In this document: one piece after another, positions 48,601 to 56,848 of the stretch
Layout: the number at the start of each line of letters is the position of its first letter
Numbering within the stretch: the stretch's first letter is position 1
Translations under genes and position numbers: made by a program
From: Oscillospiraceae bacterium
GTDB taxonomy: Bacteria > Bacillota > Clostridia > Oscillospirales > Oscillospiraceae
Assembly: GCA_015068455.1 (NCBI GenBank)
Contig: SVKO01000002.1
Location: 186,001-250,000 of the forward strand
DNA length: 64,000 nucleotides
Direction: 5' to 3'
The notes under the pieces: model-generated
What the model saw: the letters and a program-made list of their open reading frames with translations, nothing else
The model's database searches: none
Told to the model about the DNA's origin: nothing

Positions 48601-49392
48601 ATGAGACTGAAAACACAGATCCGCCGGATCGAAGGGCCCGGGGGCAGACTCAAGTTGCGCATCCTGCGGCCCAAAGAACAGGCGGGGAAGCTGCCCGGCA
48701 TCCTGTGGATCCACGGCGGCGGCTATATGACGGGCATGAGCTCCATGGTCTACGGCTCCTGCGGAGCCATGCTGGCGCGCAAATACGGGGCGGTGGTGAT
48801 TTCGCCCGCCTACCGGCTGGCCTGGCAGGCGCCCTATCCCGCGGCCCTGGAGGACTGCTACGCGGCTCTTTTGTACCTGCACGTTCACAGGGAGGAGCTG
48901 GGCGTCGACCGGATCATCGTCGGCGGCGAGAGCGCCGGCGGCGGCCTGGCGGCGGCGGTGTGCATCTGCGCCCGGGACAGGGGAGAGGTGCCCGTGGATT
49001 TCCAGTTCCCCCTGTACCCCATGCTGGACTGCGAGGATACGCCCTCATCCCGGGACAACCACGGCCACGGCTGGGATACCCGGCGCAACCACTGGGGCTG
49101 GCGGCACTATCTGGGCGCGCTCTACCGCAGGGACGATGTGCCCCCCTACGCCTCCGCGTCCCGGGAGACCGACTACCGCGGTCTGCCGCCCTGCTACACC
49201 TTCGTGTGTGACGGCGAGCCCTTCTACGACGAGACCCTGGCCTTTGTCCGCGAACTGAACGCCGCCGGCGTCAGCGCGAAGGCGGACGTCTATCGCGGCA
49301 ATATCCACGGCTTCGACGCTATGTTCTGGACGAAGCAGGCCAGGGAAGCAAGAAGAAAGCTATGCGAACACTATGAGGCGTTTTTTAAGTAA
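48601..49392 (+). CDS. Alpha/beta hydrolase, hormone-sensitive-lipase type esterase
   Basis: The protein has 263 residues from the ATG at 48601 (GGGGAGAAG upstream). The oxyanion-hole motif HGGGY, the nucleophile elbow GESAGG, an Asp in FVCDGEPFYDE and a His in NIHGFD provide the full catalytic triad. No signal peptide is present, so it acts in the cytoplasm on small acyl or acetyl esters, perhaps acetylated sugars. It carries its own promoter and is followed by a perfect hairpin at 49421-49447 (AAGCCTTCCCC/GGGGAAGGCTT) that lacks a T-run. Confidence 0.9.
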   Translation: MRLKTQIRRIEGPGGRLKLRILRPKEQAGKLPGILWIHGGGYMTGMSSMVYGSCGAMLARKYGAVVISPAYRLAWQAPYPAALEDCYAALLYLHVHREELGVDRIIVGGESAGGGLAAAVCICARDRGEVPVDFQFPLYPMLDCEDTPSSRDNHGHGWDTRRNHWGWRHYLGALYRRDDVPPYASASRETDYRGLPPCYTFVCDGEPFYDETLAFVRELNAAGVSAKADVYRGNIHGFDAMFWTKQAREARRKLCEHYEAFFK

Positions 49393-49420
49393 CGGGCATG
49401 CCGATTCATTCGGAACGTCA

Positions 49421-49447
49421 AAGCCTTCCCCTCCGAGGGGAAGGCTT
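49421..49447 (+). other. Perfect 11-base-pair hairpin without a T-tract
   Basis: AAGCCTTCCCC, TCCGA loop, GGGGAAGGCTT, then A-rich sequence. It may be an imperfect terminator or an mRNA 3' stabiliser. Confidence 0.5.
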
Positions 49448-49486
49448 AAAAACAGCAAATAATTATTGAAAATCAATAAAAACTTG

Positions 49487-49515
49487 TTGACAAACACAAA
49501 AAGAAGTGCTATACT
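49487..49515 (+). promoter_or_regulatory. Sigma-A promoter for the DUF2975-HTH operon
   Basis: TTGACA, 17-base spacer, TATACT, 28 bases before the start codon. Confidence 0.8.
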
Positions 49516-49543
49516 GCCTCCAGAAACCCAATGGAGGTGCAAT

Positions 49544-50023
49544 ATGAAACAGAAAGCTTTGGCCCGCTGGCTGAAAGCGGCGGTCATCGGCGTCGCGCTT
49601 TGCCTTGCGGTGGTTTACCTTTTGATCATTCCCGACTTCGGGAAGTCCATCGCTGCGCAGAACCCGGAATTTGCATTTTGCTACTGGCCCTGGCTGATCT
49701 TCCTGTGGTGTACGGCCCTGCCCTGCATCGCGGCGCTGATCCTCGGCTGGGGCGTTGCCGGCCGGATCGGGAAGGATCGATCGTTCTGCATGGAAAACGC
49801 CCGGGCGCTGCGTGCGATCGCGTTTCTGGCGGCAGGGGACGCCGCGTTCTTCTTCCTCGGCAACGTCGTGTTCCTGTTCTTAAACATGAGCCATCCCGGC
49901 GTGGTGCTGGCGTCCCTGCTGGGAGTGTTCGCGGGCGTTGCGGTGGCGATCGCCGCTGCGGCGCTGTCCCATCTGGTGCGCAAGGCCGCGGAGCTCCAGG
50001 AACAGAGCGACTATACCATTTAG
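49544..50023 (+). CDS. DUF2975 membrane protein
   Basis: The protein has 159 residues from the ATG at 49544 (ATGGAGGTGC upstream). Four hydrophobic helices (about 12-30, 45-68, 88-112 and 120-145) give the standard DUF2975 topology. Members nearly always precede a small Cro/CI-type regulator, as here with a nine-base gap, and the pair is thought to form a membrane-linked switch; the signal is unknown. Driven by a strong promoter. Confidence 0.85.
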   Translation: MKQKALARWLKAAVIGVALCLAVVYLLIIPDFGKSIAAQNPEFAFCYWPWLIFLWCTALPCIAALILGWGVAGRIGKDRSFCMENARALRAIAFLAAGDAAFFFLGNVVFLFLNMSHPGVVLASLLGVFAGVAVAIAAAALSHLVRKAAELQEQSDYTI

Positions 50024-50032
50024 GAGGCTGCC

Positions 50033-50245
50033 ATGGAAGGGGAGATCATTTTCAACATCGACGTCATGCTGGCCAGGCGCAAGATGAGCGTGACCCAGCT
50101 GGCCGAGAAGGTGGGCATCACCCTGGCCAACATGTCGATCCTCAAGACCGGCAAGGCCAAGGCCGTGAAGGTTACGACCCTGGCCAAGCTCTGCGAAGCC
50201 CTTGACTGCCAGCCGGGCGATATTCTGGAATACAGGAAGCTGTAA
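50033..50245 (+). CDS. Small Cro/CI-type (YozG-like) transcriptional regulator
   Basis: The protein has 70 residues with TAGGAGGCTG upstream. The entire protein is an XRE helix-turn-helix (IDVMLARRKMSVTQLAEKVG; ITLANMSILKTGKAKAVKVT; LAKLCEALDCQPGDILEY). It is co-transcribed with the DUF2975 gene and probably regulates that operon or responds to the membrane partner. Confidence 0.9.
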   Translation: MEGEIIFNIDVMLARRKMSVTQLAEKVGITLANMSILKTGKAKAVKVTTLAKLCEALDCQPGDILEYRKL

Positions 50246-50267
50246 TTATGTTATGAACCGGACGTAG

Positions 50268-50289
50268 GGCGGCCAGACCTCTGGCCGCC
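50268..50289 (+). terminator. Hairpin after the DUF2975-HTH operon
   Basis: GGCGGCCAG, four-base loop, CTGGCCGCC, then ATTATTA. Confidence 0.65.
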
Positions 50290-50332
50290 ATTATTACACA
50301 TATATCACAATATGATCCGAGGAGAGCAGCCT

Positions 50333-50806
50333 ATGGAAAAAAGAAAGAGGACAATTGTTGTCGTACTTTGGATTGTCATTATTGTATGCCCGTTCCTTCT
50401 TCTGAGGGGATGTATGGACGCTGTCTTGGAGCTTTTCCCGGATAGTGTATCAAGAGATTGGCGTTATCCCATAAGTCACGGTTATCAGATAGATGAGTTT
50501 TATTATGGGAATTATCAGTTAACAAGCACTTCGGGCGGAGATTATCATGCGGAAATCAACGCGAATGTAATTTCATTTTGCTATAACGAATCGTATATCG
50601 GATTGCAATGCACACGGGAAGAGGATATTGCGCAAAACGAGATACCGGAGGATGTGATTTATTATTTTGTCGATATGGAATCCGGGCAAAAGCGCGGCCC
50701 GTTTACGGAAGAAGGATTTTATCAGTTTTGTAATTCGAACGGAATAGGAACGATCGGCGAGTGGATCCATACGATCCCGCGTCCTGAAGGCGCAATATAT
50801 GAATAG
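50333..50806 (+). CDS. Membrane-anchored protein of unknown function
   Basis: The protein has 157 residues from the ATG at 50333, with CGAGGAG upstream; an ATG at 50312 is less well placed. One N-terminal helix (about 6-26, TIVVVLWIVIIVCPFLLL, then a Cys that does not form a good lipobox) anchors an external domain of about 125 residues rich in Tyr and Glu (YHAEINANVISFCYNESYI; EDVIYYFVDMESGQKRGPF; GFYQFC). No family is recognised. It is AT-richer than its neighbours, like the genes of the left island. Confidence 0.6.
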   Translation: MEKRKRTIVVVLWIVIIVCPFLLLRGCMDAVLELFPDSVSRDWRYPISHGYQIDEFYYGNYQLTSTSGGDYHAEINANVISFCYNESYIGLQCTREEDIAQNEIPEDVIYYFVDMESGQKRGPFTEEGFYQFCNSNGIGTIGEWIHTIPRPEGAIYE

Positions 50807-50809
50807 AAA

Positions 50810-50850
50810 ACGCCCCTGTGCCGCGTGAAAAGCGACACAGGGGCGTCTTT
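50810..50850. terminator. Bidirectional terminator
   Basis: ACGCCCCTGTG and CACAGGGGCGT form an 11-base-pair stem with a 15-base loop; CTTTC follows on the plus strand, TTTTC on the minus strand. Confidence 0.8.
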
Positions 50851-51419
50851 CATTGATAGATTTCCGGGCAGAGCTCGCGGACTTTTTCGCGGATGGAGAG
50901 CAGATCCGAGAAGGTCTCGGGGCGCTTGCTCACATCTCTGAGCAGGGCGGAGGGATGGTAGATGGCGGTGAACTGGATCCCGCCTTTTTCCTCCCATTGG
51001 CCGTGATCCCGGGTGATGCGGTAATCCTCCCGGATGAGCTTCATGGCGGCGATCCTGCCCAGGCAGATGATGATCCGCGGACGGATCAGCTTCACCTGCT
51101 GCCGCAGCCAGCCGATGCAGGCGTCCTGCTCGGTCTGCAGGGGATCGCGGTTGTGGGGCGGCCGGCACTTGACGATGTTGGCAATGTAGCAGTTGTGCCG
51201 GCCCAGGTCGATGATGCTGAGCATTTCATCCAGGAGCCGGCCCGCCGGACCCACGAAGGGCTCGCCCCGCAGGTCCTCCTGCTCGCCGGGGCCCTCGCCG
51301 ATGAACATGACGGGGGTCGTCTCCGGCCCCACGCCGAAGACCACCTGGGTGCGGGTCTCGCACAGGCCGCAGCGGTTGCAGCCGAGGCAGCTTCTTTTCA
51401 GCTCGTCCAACTGTGCCAT
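50850..51419 (-). CDS. Type 4 uracil-DNA glycosylase with Fe-S cluster
   Basis: The protein has 189 residues. Four Cys near the N-terminus (C11, C14, C17, C20) belong to the family-4 region, in which two such Cys plus two more distal ones ligate a 4Fe-4S cluster. GEGPGEQEDLRGEPFVGPAG is the active-site motif of family 4, and YHPSALLR is the DNA-intercalation loop. It removes uracil from DNA. Its start lies one base after the dacF stop, so the two are co-transcribed. Confidence 0.93.
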   Translation of the reverse strand: MAQLDELKRSCLGCNRCGLCETRTQVVFGVGPETTPVMFIGEGPGEQEDLRGEPFVGPAGRLLDEMLSIIDLGRHNCYIANIVKCRPPHNRDPLQTEQDACIGWLRQQVKLIRPRIIICLGRIAAMKLIREDYRITRDHGQWEEKGGIQFTAIYHPSALLRDVSKRPETFSDLLSIREKVRELCPEIYQ

Positions 51420-51420
51420 C

Positions 51421-52869
51421 TCAATGTCTCCTTCTGCGCTTGCGGCCCGCCCGACGGTTGAGCCAGGAGATGAGCAGCAAAATGGCAGCGATCACGATGA
51501 TGACCAACGGCACCAGCCGCAGGAAGGCGGGGTCGTCCTTGGTGGGCACGGCCATGATCTTGTTGCGCTCCACCGCGGCGATGGTGCGCACGCCGGTCTT
51601 GCCCACCACCTTGCCCTCGTAGGTGACGGTGGCGGTGCCCACGACCTGATCGGCCGTCAGGGGCGCGGCGAGGGATTCGCCGGAATCCAGGGTGTAGTCG
51701 ACCTGGATCTTTTTCGGATCATAGTTCAGCGGCAGCAGGGCGTTGACGTCGGACTGGGGCGCGATGACCACGGAGTCCACGGCGCCGGAGCTGACGCTCA
51801 CCTGGGCGATGGGGCTGAGATGGGAAAGAACGGCGGCAAAGGTGAAGTTGTCCAGGCCGTATTCCAGCAGCTTGCGCGATTCGGTGAAGCTGCCGTAGAT
51901 GGGGTAACCGTCTTCGTTATAAAGGGTCTCGGCGCCCATGACCACGGATAGATAGCGGTATTCGCCCTCGTCCACCAGAGAGACGAGGCAGCGCCCCGCG
52001 GGGGTGGTGAAGCCGGTCTTGACGCCGCTGACCTTCTCCCAGTAGTAGTCCGGGGTGAGGATGGTGCTGAGGAAATAGTTGGTGGTATAGAGCATTTGCT
52101 TCGGAGAGGTGTTGGTCTCCGGCAGCTCGTGCACGGAGGTCCCGCAGATGGTGCGGAAGGTCTCGCTCTCCAGGGCGGCTTTGGTGATGATCGACATGTC
52201 CCGGGGCGTGGTATAGTGGTTGTCGTCGTGCATGCCGTCGGGATTGACAAAATGGGTGCCCGTGCAGCCCAGCTCGGCGGCCTTCTGATTCATCATCTCG
52301 ACGAATTTATCCACGCTGCCGCCGATGTGATCCGCCACCACGAGGCAGGCGTCGTTGGCCGACGGCACCATCACGCAGTACAGCAGTTCCTCCAGCGTCA
52401 GCAGTTCTCCGTCCAGCAGACCCACGGCGCTGGAGTCCTCGTCCATCTCCTCGAGCAGGGCGCCGTCGACGGTGATGACGTCGGAGAGGTTGCCGTGCTC
52501 CAGGGCCAGCATGCAGGTCATGATCTTGGTCAGACTGGCGGGGTAGAGGCGCTCGTCTGCGTTCATCTCGAAGACCGTGGAGTCGGAATTGAGCTCCACG
52601 AGGATCGCACCCTTGCAGTTCAGTTCCGGAGGCAGGAGGACGCCGTCCGCTTCCGGGGCTTTCCCGGACGGGGAGGCTGCATTCTCCGCGGCGTCTGCCT
52701 CTTCCGGGGCCGCAGCGTCCTCCGTGTCTTCGACGTCCTCCGCGTCTTCGACGTCTTCCGTTTCCTCGCTGTCCGACAATTCCTCACCTTCGGCCAGGGC
52801 AGGCAGGGTGAAGAGCTGCAGGACGAGCAAAAAACAAAGCAGCAGGGCAAAAATTTTTCTGTTTTTCAT
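51421..52869 (-). CDS. dacF: D-alanyl-D-alanine carboxypeptidase (DacF/PBP5 type)
   Basis: The protein has 482 residues from the ATG at 52869 (TGGAGT upstream). The signal peptide is about 1-26, followed by a low-complexity acidic linker (EDVEDAEDVEDTEDAAAPEE). The catalytic triad of motifs is complete: SLTK (S112-K115), SAN (170-172) and KTG (about 268). A C-terminal beta domain and a membrane helix near the end (LVPLVIIVIAAILLLISW) with basic RRAGRKRRRR anchor it. It trims the terminal D-Ala of peptidoglycan stem peptides. The symbol follows the closest named sporulating-Firmicute member; DacA or DacB cannot be excluded. Confidence 0.9.
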   Translation of the reverse strand: MKNRKIFALLLCFLLVLQLFTLPALAEGEELSDSEETEDVEDAEDVEDTEDAAAPEEADAAENAASPSGKAPEADGVLLPPELNCKGAILVELNSDSTVFEMNADERLYPASLTKIMTCMLALEHGNLSDVITVDGALLEEMDEDSSAVGLLDGELLTLEELLYCVMVPSANDACLVVADHIGGSVDKFVEMMNQKAAELGCTGTHFVNPDGMHDDNHYTTPRDMSIITKAALESETFRTICGTSVHELPETNTSPKQMLYTTNYFLSTILTPDYYWEKVSGVKTGFTTPAGRCLVSLVDEGEYRYLSVVMGAETLYNEDGYPIYGSFTESRKLLEYGLDNFTFAAVLSHLSPIAQVSVSSGAVDSVVIAPQSDVNALLPLNYDPKKIQVDYTLDSGESLAAPLTADQVVGTATVTYEGKVVGKTGVRTIAAVERNKIMAVPTKDDPAFLRLVPLVIIVIAAILLLISWLNRRAGRKRRRRH

Positions 52870-52944
52870 AAGAAACTCCAATAATATGAAAATCGGCCAT
52901 TGCCGATCCCGTGTCATATGTGGTATATTGATTGTACTGGATAA

Positions 52945-52972
52945 ATTATATCAGATTTGCGCGCAATGTCAA
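52945..52972 (-). promoter_or_regulatory. Sigma-A promoter for dacF-udg
   Basis: TTGACA (52972-52967), 16-base spacer, TATAAT (52950-52945) on the minus strand. Confidence 0.8.
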
Positions 52973-52989
52973 TGATCGGGGGGAGTTCG

Positions 52990-53391
52990 GTGAAGCTGGG
53001 AAAGGCGCAGAAGGCACTGCTTCTGGTGACGGCCCTGTTTGTCACCTTTACGCTGGCGTTCTTCCTGGGACGCCGGTCGGTCCATGCCCAGATCACCACC
53101 GAGCGCGCCCCGGAGGAGCTGGTGCGCGAACTGCCGGAGCCGGAACCCGGGCCTGCGCCCGAAACCGTGCCTGCGCCGACGGCGAAGGAGCGGGTGGAGC
53201 TCAATACGGCCGGCCTCTCGGAACTGGAGGCGCTGCCCGGGATCGGATCGGTGCTGGCCGGACGGATCGTCGCCTGGCGGGAGGAATACGGCGCCTTCGT
53301 CAGCGCCGAGCAGATCATGGACGTGGAGGGCATCGGCGAAGGGAAATATGCCAAGATCAAGGATCTGATATATGTGGAGGGTGAACAATGA
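52990..53391 (+). CDS. ComEA-like helix-hairpin-helix protein
   Basis: The protein has 133 residues from the GTG at 52990, preceded by GGGGGGAG; ATGs upstream lack such a site. One N-terminal helix (about 10-30) is followed by a Pro/Glu-rich linker (EPEPGPAPETVPAP). Two helix-hairpin-helix motifs follow (LNTAGLSELEALPGIGSVLA; EQIMDVEGIGEGKYAKI), as in ComEA, the membrane DNA receptor of competence. comEB and comEC are absent from the window. Its stop overlaps the response-regulator start (ATGA), so it is coupled to a two-component system, which is unusual. Confidence 0.85.
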   Translation: MKLGKAQKALLLVTALFVTFTLAFFLGRRSVHAQITTERAPEELVRELPEPEPGPAPETVPAPTAKERVELNTAGLSELEALPGIGSVLAGRIVAWREEYGAFVSAEQIMDVEGIGEGKYAKIKDLIYVEGEQ

Positions 53392-54062
53392 AAATTCTTG
53401 TGGTTGACGATGAGGCCGTACTGGTCAAGGGTATTAGCTATAATCTCCGCAACGACGGCTACGAGGTGCTGACCGGCTCCAACGGCATGGACGCGGTGCG
53501 CACGGTGCGAGAGACGCCGGTGGATCTGGTGATCCTGGACGTGATGATGCCGGAGATGGACGGGCTGGAGGCCTGCCGTCAGATCCGGGATTTTTCCGAC
53601 GTGCCCATCATCCTGCTGACTGCCAAGGCCGACGATATGGACAAGCTCATGGGCTTTGAGCACGGCGCCGACGACTATCTGACCAAGCCCTTCAACATCC
53701 TGGAGCTCAAGGCCAGAGTCCGGGCGCTGCTGCGCCGGGCCGGCCTCCGGGAGGCCAAGCCGGAGCAGATCGAAGCCGGCGCCATCCGGCTGGATCTTGT
53801 CAGCCGCAACGCCTACCGCGACGGGGTCCTGGCGGATCTGACGGCCAAGGAATTCGATCTCGTCGACCTTCTCATCCGCAACCCGAACCGGGTCTATTCC
53901 CGGGAAAACCTGCTCGATCTCATCTGGGGCTACGACTACCAGGGCGATATCCGCACGGTGGACGTGCATATCCGCCGCATCCGCGAGAAGCTGGAGCGCA
54001 ATCCCGCCGAGCCCGAGCACATCATGACAAAGTGGGGAGTTGGCTACTATTTCAAGGCGTAA
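53388..54062 (+). CDS. OmpR/PhoB-type response regulator
   Basis: The protein has 224 residues. The receiver domain has the acidic pair DDE (7-9), phospho-acceptor Asp51 in LDVMMPEMDG and Lys in YLTKPF. The C-terminal winged helix is complete (DLTAKEFDLVDLLIRNPNRV; TVDVHIRRIREKLE; TKWGVGYYF). It closely resembles WalR/PhoP-type regulators of envelope homeostasis. The start overlaps the stop of the ComEA-like gene, and the sensor kinase begins 19 bases after its stop. Confidence 0.95.
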   Translation: MKILVVDDEAVLVKGISYNLRNDGYEVLTGSNGMDAVRTVRETPVDLVILDVMMPEMDGLEACRQIRDFSDVPIILLTAKADDMDKLMGFEHGADDYLTKPFNILELKARVRALLRRAGLREAKPEQIEAGAIRLDLVSRNAYRDGVLADLTAKEFDLVDLLIRNPNRVYSRENLLDLIWGYDYQGDIRTVDVHIRRIREKLERNPAEPEHIMTKWGVGYYFKA

Positions 54063-54081
54063 CGGAACGGGGCGCTTCGCG

Positions 54082-55488
54082 GTGCGAAATTCGCAGCTGC
54101 GATACGCGATCATTTACGTGATCATCACAGCCCTGGCGCTGTGCTTTCTGAATATTTACGCCGCCCGTTCCAGCCGCAATCTGGTCTTCCGGGCCAATGA
54201 ATCGGCTGTGATGGAGCGCGCCCGCGTGATCGCCGCGTCCTTCCAGGACCTGGACTCGGTCACCGAAGAGGCTGCGCAGCAGGCGGTGCTGGTGCTGGGG
54301 CCCCAGAGCTATGACCGCATCGTCATCACCGACGAGGCGGGCTTTGCCGTGTTCGATTCTTTGAGCGTCGGCAACGAGACGGGGGCCCAGTTTCTGCTGC
54401 CGTCGGTGGTGCAGGCGCTGGAGGGCAGCGACGTGTTCTACAGCCGCTTCCGCAGCGGGCTCATCGAATGCTATGCCAGCGTGCCCATCATGTACTTTGA
54501 CGTGCCCATCGGCGCGGTATATCTCATGGTATGCGACAGCGCCCAGGGGGCGCTGCTCAAGGGCCTGGAGGCGACGGTCCTGCGGCTTTCGCTGATCCTG
54601 GCGCTGGCGGTGATTGCCTTCTCCGTGTTTTTCTCCGCCATTTATTCCCGGCGCATGCGCCGGGTCATGGACTCGGTGCGCAATCTGCGCGAGGGCGACT
54701 ACACCGAGGAAAACAAGATCCGCATCCACAGCCACGATGAGCTGGAGCAGCTGGCCACGGAATTCAACCTCCTGACCGACCGCCTGCATGAGTCCGAGCA
54801 GCGGCGGCGTCAGTTCGTATCCGACGCCTCCCATGAGCTCAAGACGCCCCTGGCCTCCATCAAGCTTCTGTCGGATTCCATATTGCAGAATGACATGGAC
54901 CCGGGCACGGTACGCGAATTTGTCGGCGATATCGGAGACGAGGCCGACCGGCTCACCCGGCTTTCCCAGAAGCTGCTGGAGCTCACGAAGCTCGACGCCA
55001 TGGCGGAGGAGGAGCGCCGGATCGTGGATATTCAGGCGGTGGCCCGCAAGGTGTTCCGCATGCTCCAGCCCCAGATCGCGGCGCGCGGTCTCCGCCTGGA
55101 GGACGCCACGATCCCCGGCTGCACCATCAAGATCCAGGAGGACGACCTGTATCAGATCATCTTCAACCTGGTGGAGAACGGCATCAAATACAACAACGAC
55201 GGCGGCCTTTTGCGGCTGAGCCTGGAGAAAAACGAAAACAACGTCACCATCCGTGTCATGGACGGCGGCGTGGGCATCCCGGAGGAAGCCATCGGCCTGA
55301 TTTTCGAGCGGTTCTACCGGGTGGACAAGGCCCGGTCCCGCCAGGCCGGCGGCAGCGGCCTCGGACTGTCCATCGTGCATGATATGGTGGTGCGGAATTT
55401 CGGCACCGTGCGCGCGGAAAACCTGCCCGGGGGCGGCGCCTGCTTCACCGTGGTGTTCCCCTACGCGGAAAAGGAGGAGACGAAATGA
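54082..55488 (+). CDS. Membrane sensor histidine kinase
   Basis: The protein has 468 residues from the GTG at 54082 (CGGGGC upstream); a TTG at 54040 would overlap the regulator gene and has poor spacing. Helices at about 8-28 and 165-187 enclose an external sensory domain of about 135 residues. A HAMP domain (RRVMDSVRNLREGDY), the H-box SDASHELKTPLAS with the phospho-accepting His, and the ATPase domain (NLVENGIKYNNDGG; GGVGIPEEAIGLIFERFYRV; GGSGLGLSIVHDMV) follow. It is the cognate partner of the preceding regulator. The external signal is not evident. Confidence 0.93.
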   Translation: MRNSQLRYAIIYVIITALALCFLNIYAARSSRNLVFRANESAVMERARVIAASFQDLDSVTEEAAQQAVLVLGPQSYDRIVITDEAGFAVFDSLSVGNETGAQFLLPSVVQALEGSDVFYSRFRSGLIECYASVPIMYFDVPIGAVYLMVCDSAQGALLKGLEATVLRLSLILALAVIAFSVFFSAIYSRRMRRVMDSVRNLREGDYTEENKIRIHSHDELEQLATEFNLLTDRLHESEQRRRQFVSDASHELKTPLASIKLLSDSILQNDMDPGTVREFVGDIGDEADRLTRLSQKLLELTKLDAMAEEERRIVDIQAVARKVFRMLQPQIAARGLRLEDATIPGCTIKIQEDDLYQIIFNLVENGIKYNNDGGLLRLSLEKNENNVTIRVMDGGVGIPEEAIGLIFERFYRVDKARSRQAGGSGLGLSIVHDMVVRNFGTVRAENLPGGGACFTVVFPYAEKEETK

Positions 55489-56804
55489 AACGGATCGTTT
55501 GCCTTCTTCTGATGTTTGCTTTGCTGTGCGGCTGCGCCCGCCTCGGCCTGGGACGGCAGGACAAGGGCGTATCCTTCTATTACCGCAGCACTGACGCCGA
55601 TTATTTTTCACCCCTCGGCGCCATGGGGATCGAACACCGCACACTGCGCGACGACCAGACGGACATCAATGCCATGATGAAGCTGTATCTCGGCGGGCCG
55701 GTGGATCCGGAGCTGACAAGCCCCTTCCCCAAGGGGATGCAGCTGCTCCGCTCCGAGATGACCGCCAGGGAGATCACCCTCGTCTTTGACGACACGCTGG
55801 CGGCGCTGACGGGGGTGGGACTGCGCCTGGCATGCGCCTGTATCGCGCGCACCGTGGCGGAGTACGGCGGCTATGACACGGTGACCATCCGTGCCGAGCA
55901 TCTCAGCCTCGATGGGGAAGAGGCGGTCACGGTGCAGCCGGCGGAGCTTGTGCTGGAGGACCGCAGCGCCGGGCAGCCCAACGCGCTGGTGCAGCTGTTT
56001 TTTGCCGATGCCCAGGGCAGATTCCTGATCGAGGAGCAGCGCAGCGCTCCGGTGGAGGAGAAGCAGGAGCTTCCGGAGTTCATCCTCCGTTCTCTGATCG
56101 AGGGCCCTCAGACCGAGAGCCTGAACGCCACCATTCCCAAGGGCACGGTGCTGCTGAACGTCTCCGTTGTGGATCGGGTCTGCCTGGTGAATTTCTCGGC
56201 GGAATTTTTGCAGAACCGTCCGAGAAACGAGCTGGCAGAGCGCATGACCGTTTTCTCCGTGGTCAATTCTCTGACGCAGCTGGAGGACGTGGACAGCGTG
56301 GAGATCCTCGTGGAGGGCAGCAGCGTGGAGCGGTATTACGAGCTGAACCTCAACCGTGAGCTGGTGCGCGACGAGGATATGATCGGCCCGGTGCGCAGCG
56401 GCGTGGGGGAATTCGATGCCGCGCTCTTTCTGTGCCTGGAGGGCGACGAGCGCCTGACGGTCTATCCGATGCGGGTGCAGGAGACTGCGGAGCTGAGCCG
56501 CGCCGCCTCCGTGCTCGGCGCCCTGTGCGCATTTGCGCCGCGCAACGGCTATTACAGCCCCGGCCAGGGCCTCATAGAGCTGCGCGGCGTGCAGCAAAAC
56601 GGCGGCAGTCTGCGCATCGAGTATACCACCACCGAGCGGATCGAGGATGCGCAGCGCACGCTTTTGCTGCGGAGCCTTCTCGCCACCGCCTGTGCGCTTC
56701 CGGAGGTCAACCGCGTTGAACTGATCGAAAACGGCGCAGTTCTGGATTTGAGCGGCGAGGCGTGGACGCCCGCCGATGACTGGTACCACGAACCGCAGCA
56801 ATAA
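55485..56804 (+). CDS. GerMN-domain lipoprotein, LpqB-like arrangement
   Basis: The protein has 439 residues; the ATG overlaps the kinase stop. The signal peptide ends in LCGC (Cys17). Two GerMN (sporulation/spore germination) modules are visible: MKLYLGGPVDPELTSPFPKG with VTVQPAELVL, and ILRSLIEGPQTESLNATIPK with VVNSLTQLEDVDSVEIL. The remaining C-terminal region of about 150 residues is not recognised. GerM and actinobacterial LpqB share this domain, and LpqB modulates the MtrAB two-component system from the same operon. The identical order regulator-kinase-GerMN lipoprotein suggests a comparable role here, inferred from layout. Confidence 0.85.
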   Translation: MKRIVCLLLMFALLCGCARLGLGRQDKGVSFYYRSTDADYFSPLGAMGIEHRTLRDDQTDINAMMKLYLGGPVDPELTSPFPKGMQLLRSEMTAREITLVFDDTLAALTGVGLRLACACIARTVAEYGGYDTVTIRAEHLSLDGEEAVTVQPAELVLEDRSAGQPNALVQLFFADAQGRFLIEEQRSAPVEEKQELPEFILRSLIEGPQTESLNATIPKGTVLLNVSVVDRVCLVNFSAEFLQNRPRNELAERMTVFSVVNSLTQLEDVDSVEILVEGSSVERYYELNLNRELVRDEDMIGPVRSGVGEFDAALFLCLEGDERLTVYPMRVQETAELSRAASVLGALCAFAPRNGYYSPGQGLIELRGVQQNGGSLRIEYTTTERIEDAQRTLLLRSLLATACALPEVNRVELIENGAVLDLSGEAWTPADDWYHEPQQ

Positions 56805-56817
56805 AAGAAATAAATGA

Positions 56818-56845
56818 AAAACCGGAGCATATGCTCCGGTTTTTG
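56818..56845. terminator. Bidirectional terminator
   Basis: AAAACCGGAGCAT and its exact complement, flanked by A-run and T-run. It serves the two-component operon and the convergent gltX-gntR pair. Confidence 0.9.
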
Positions 56846-56848
56846 CTG

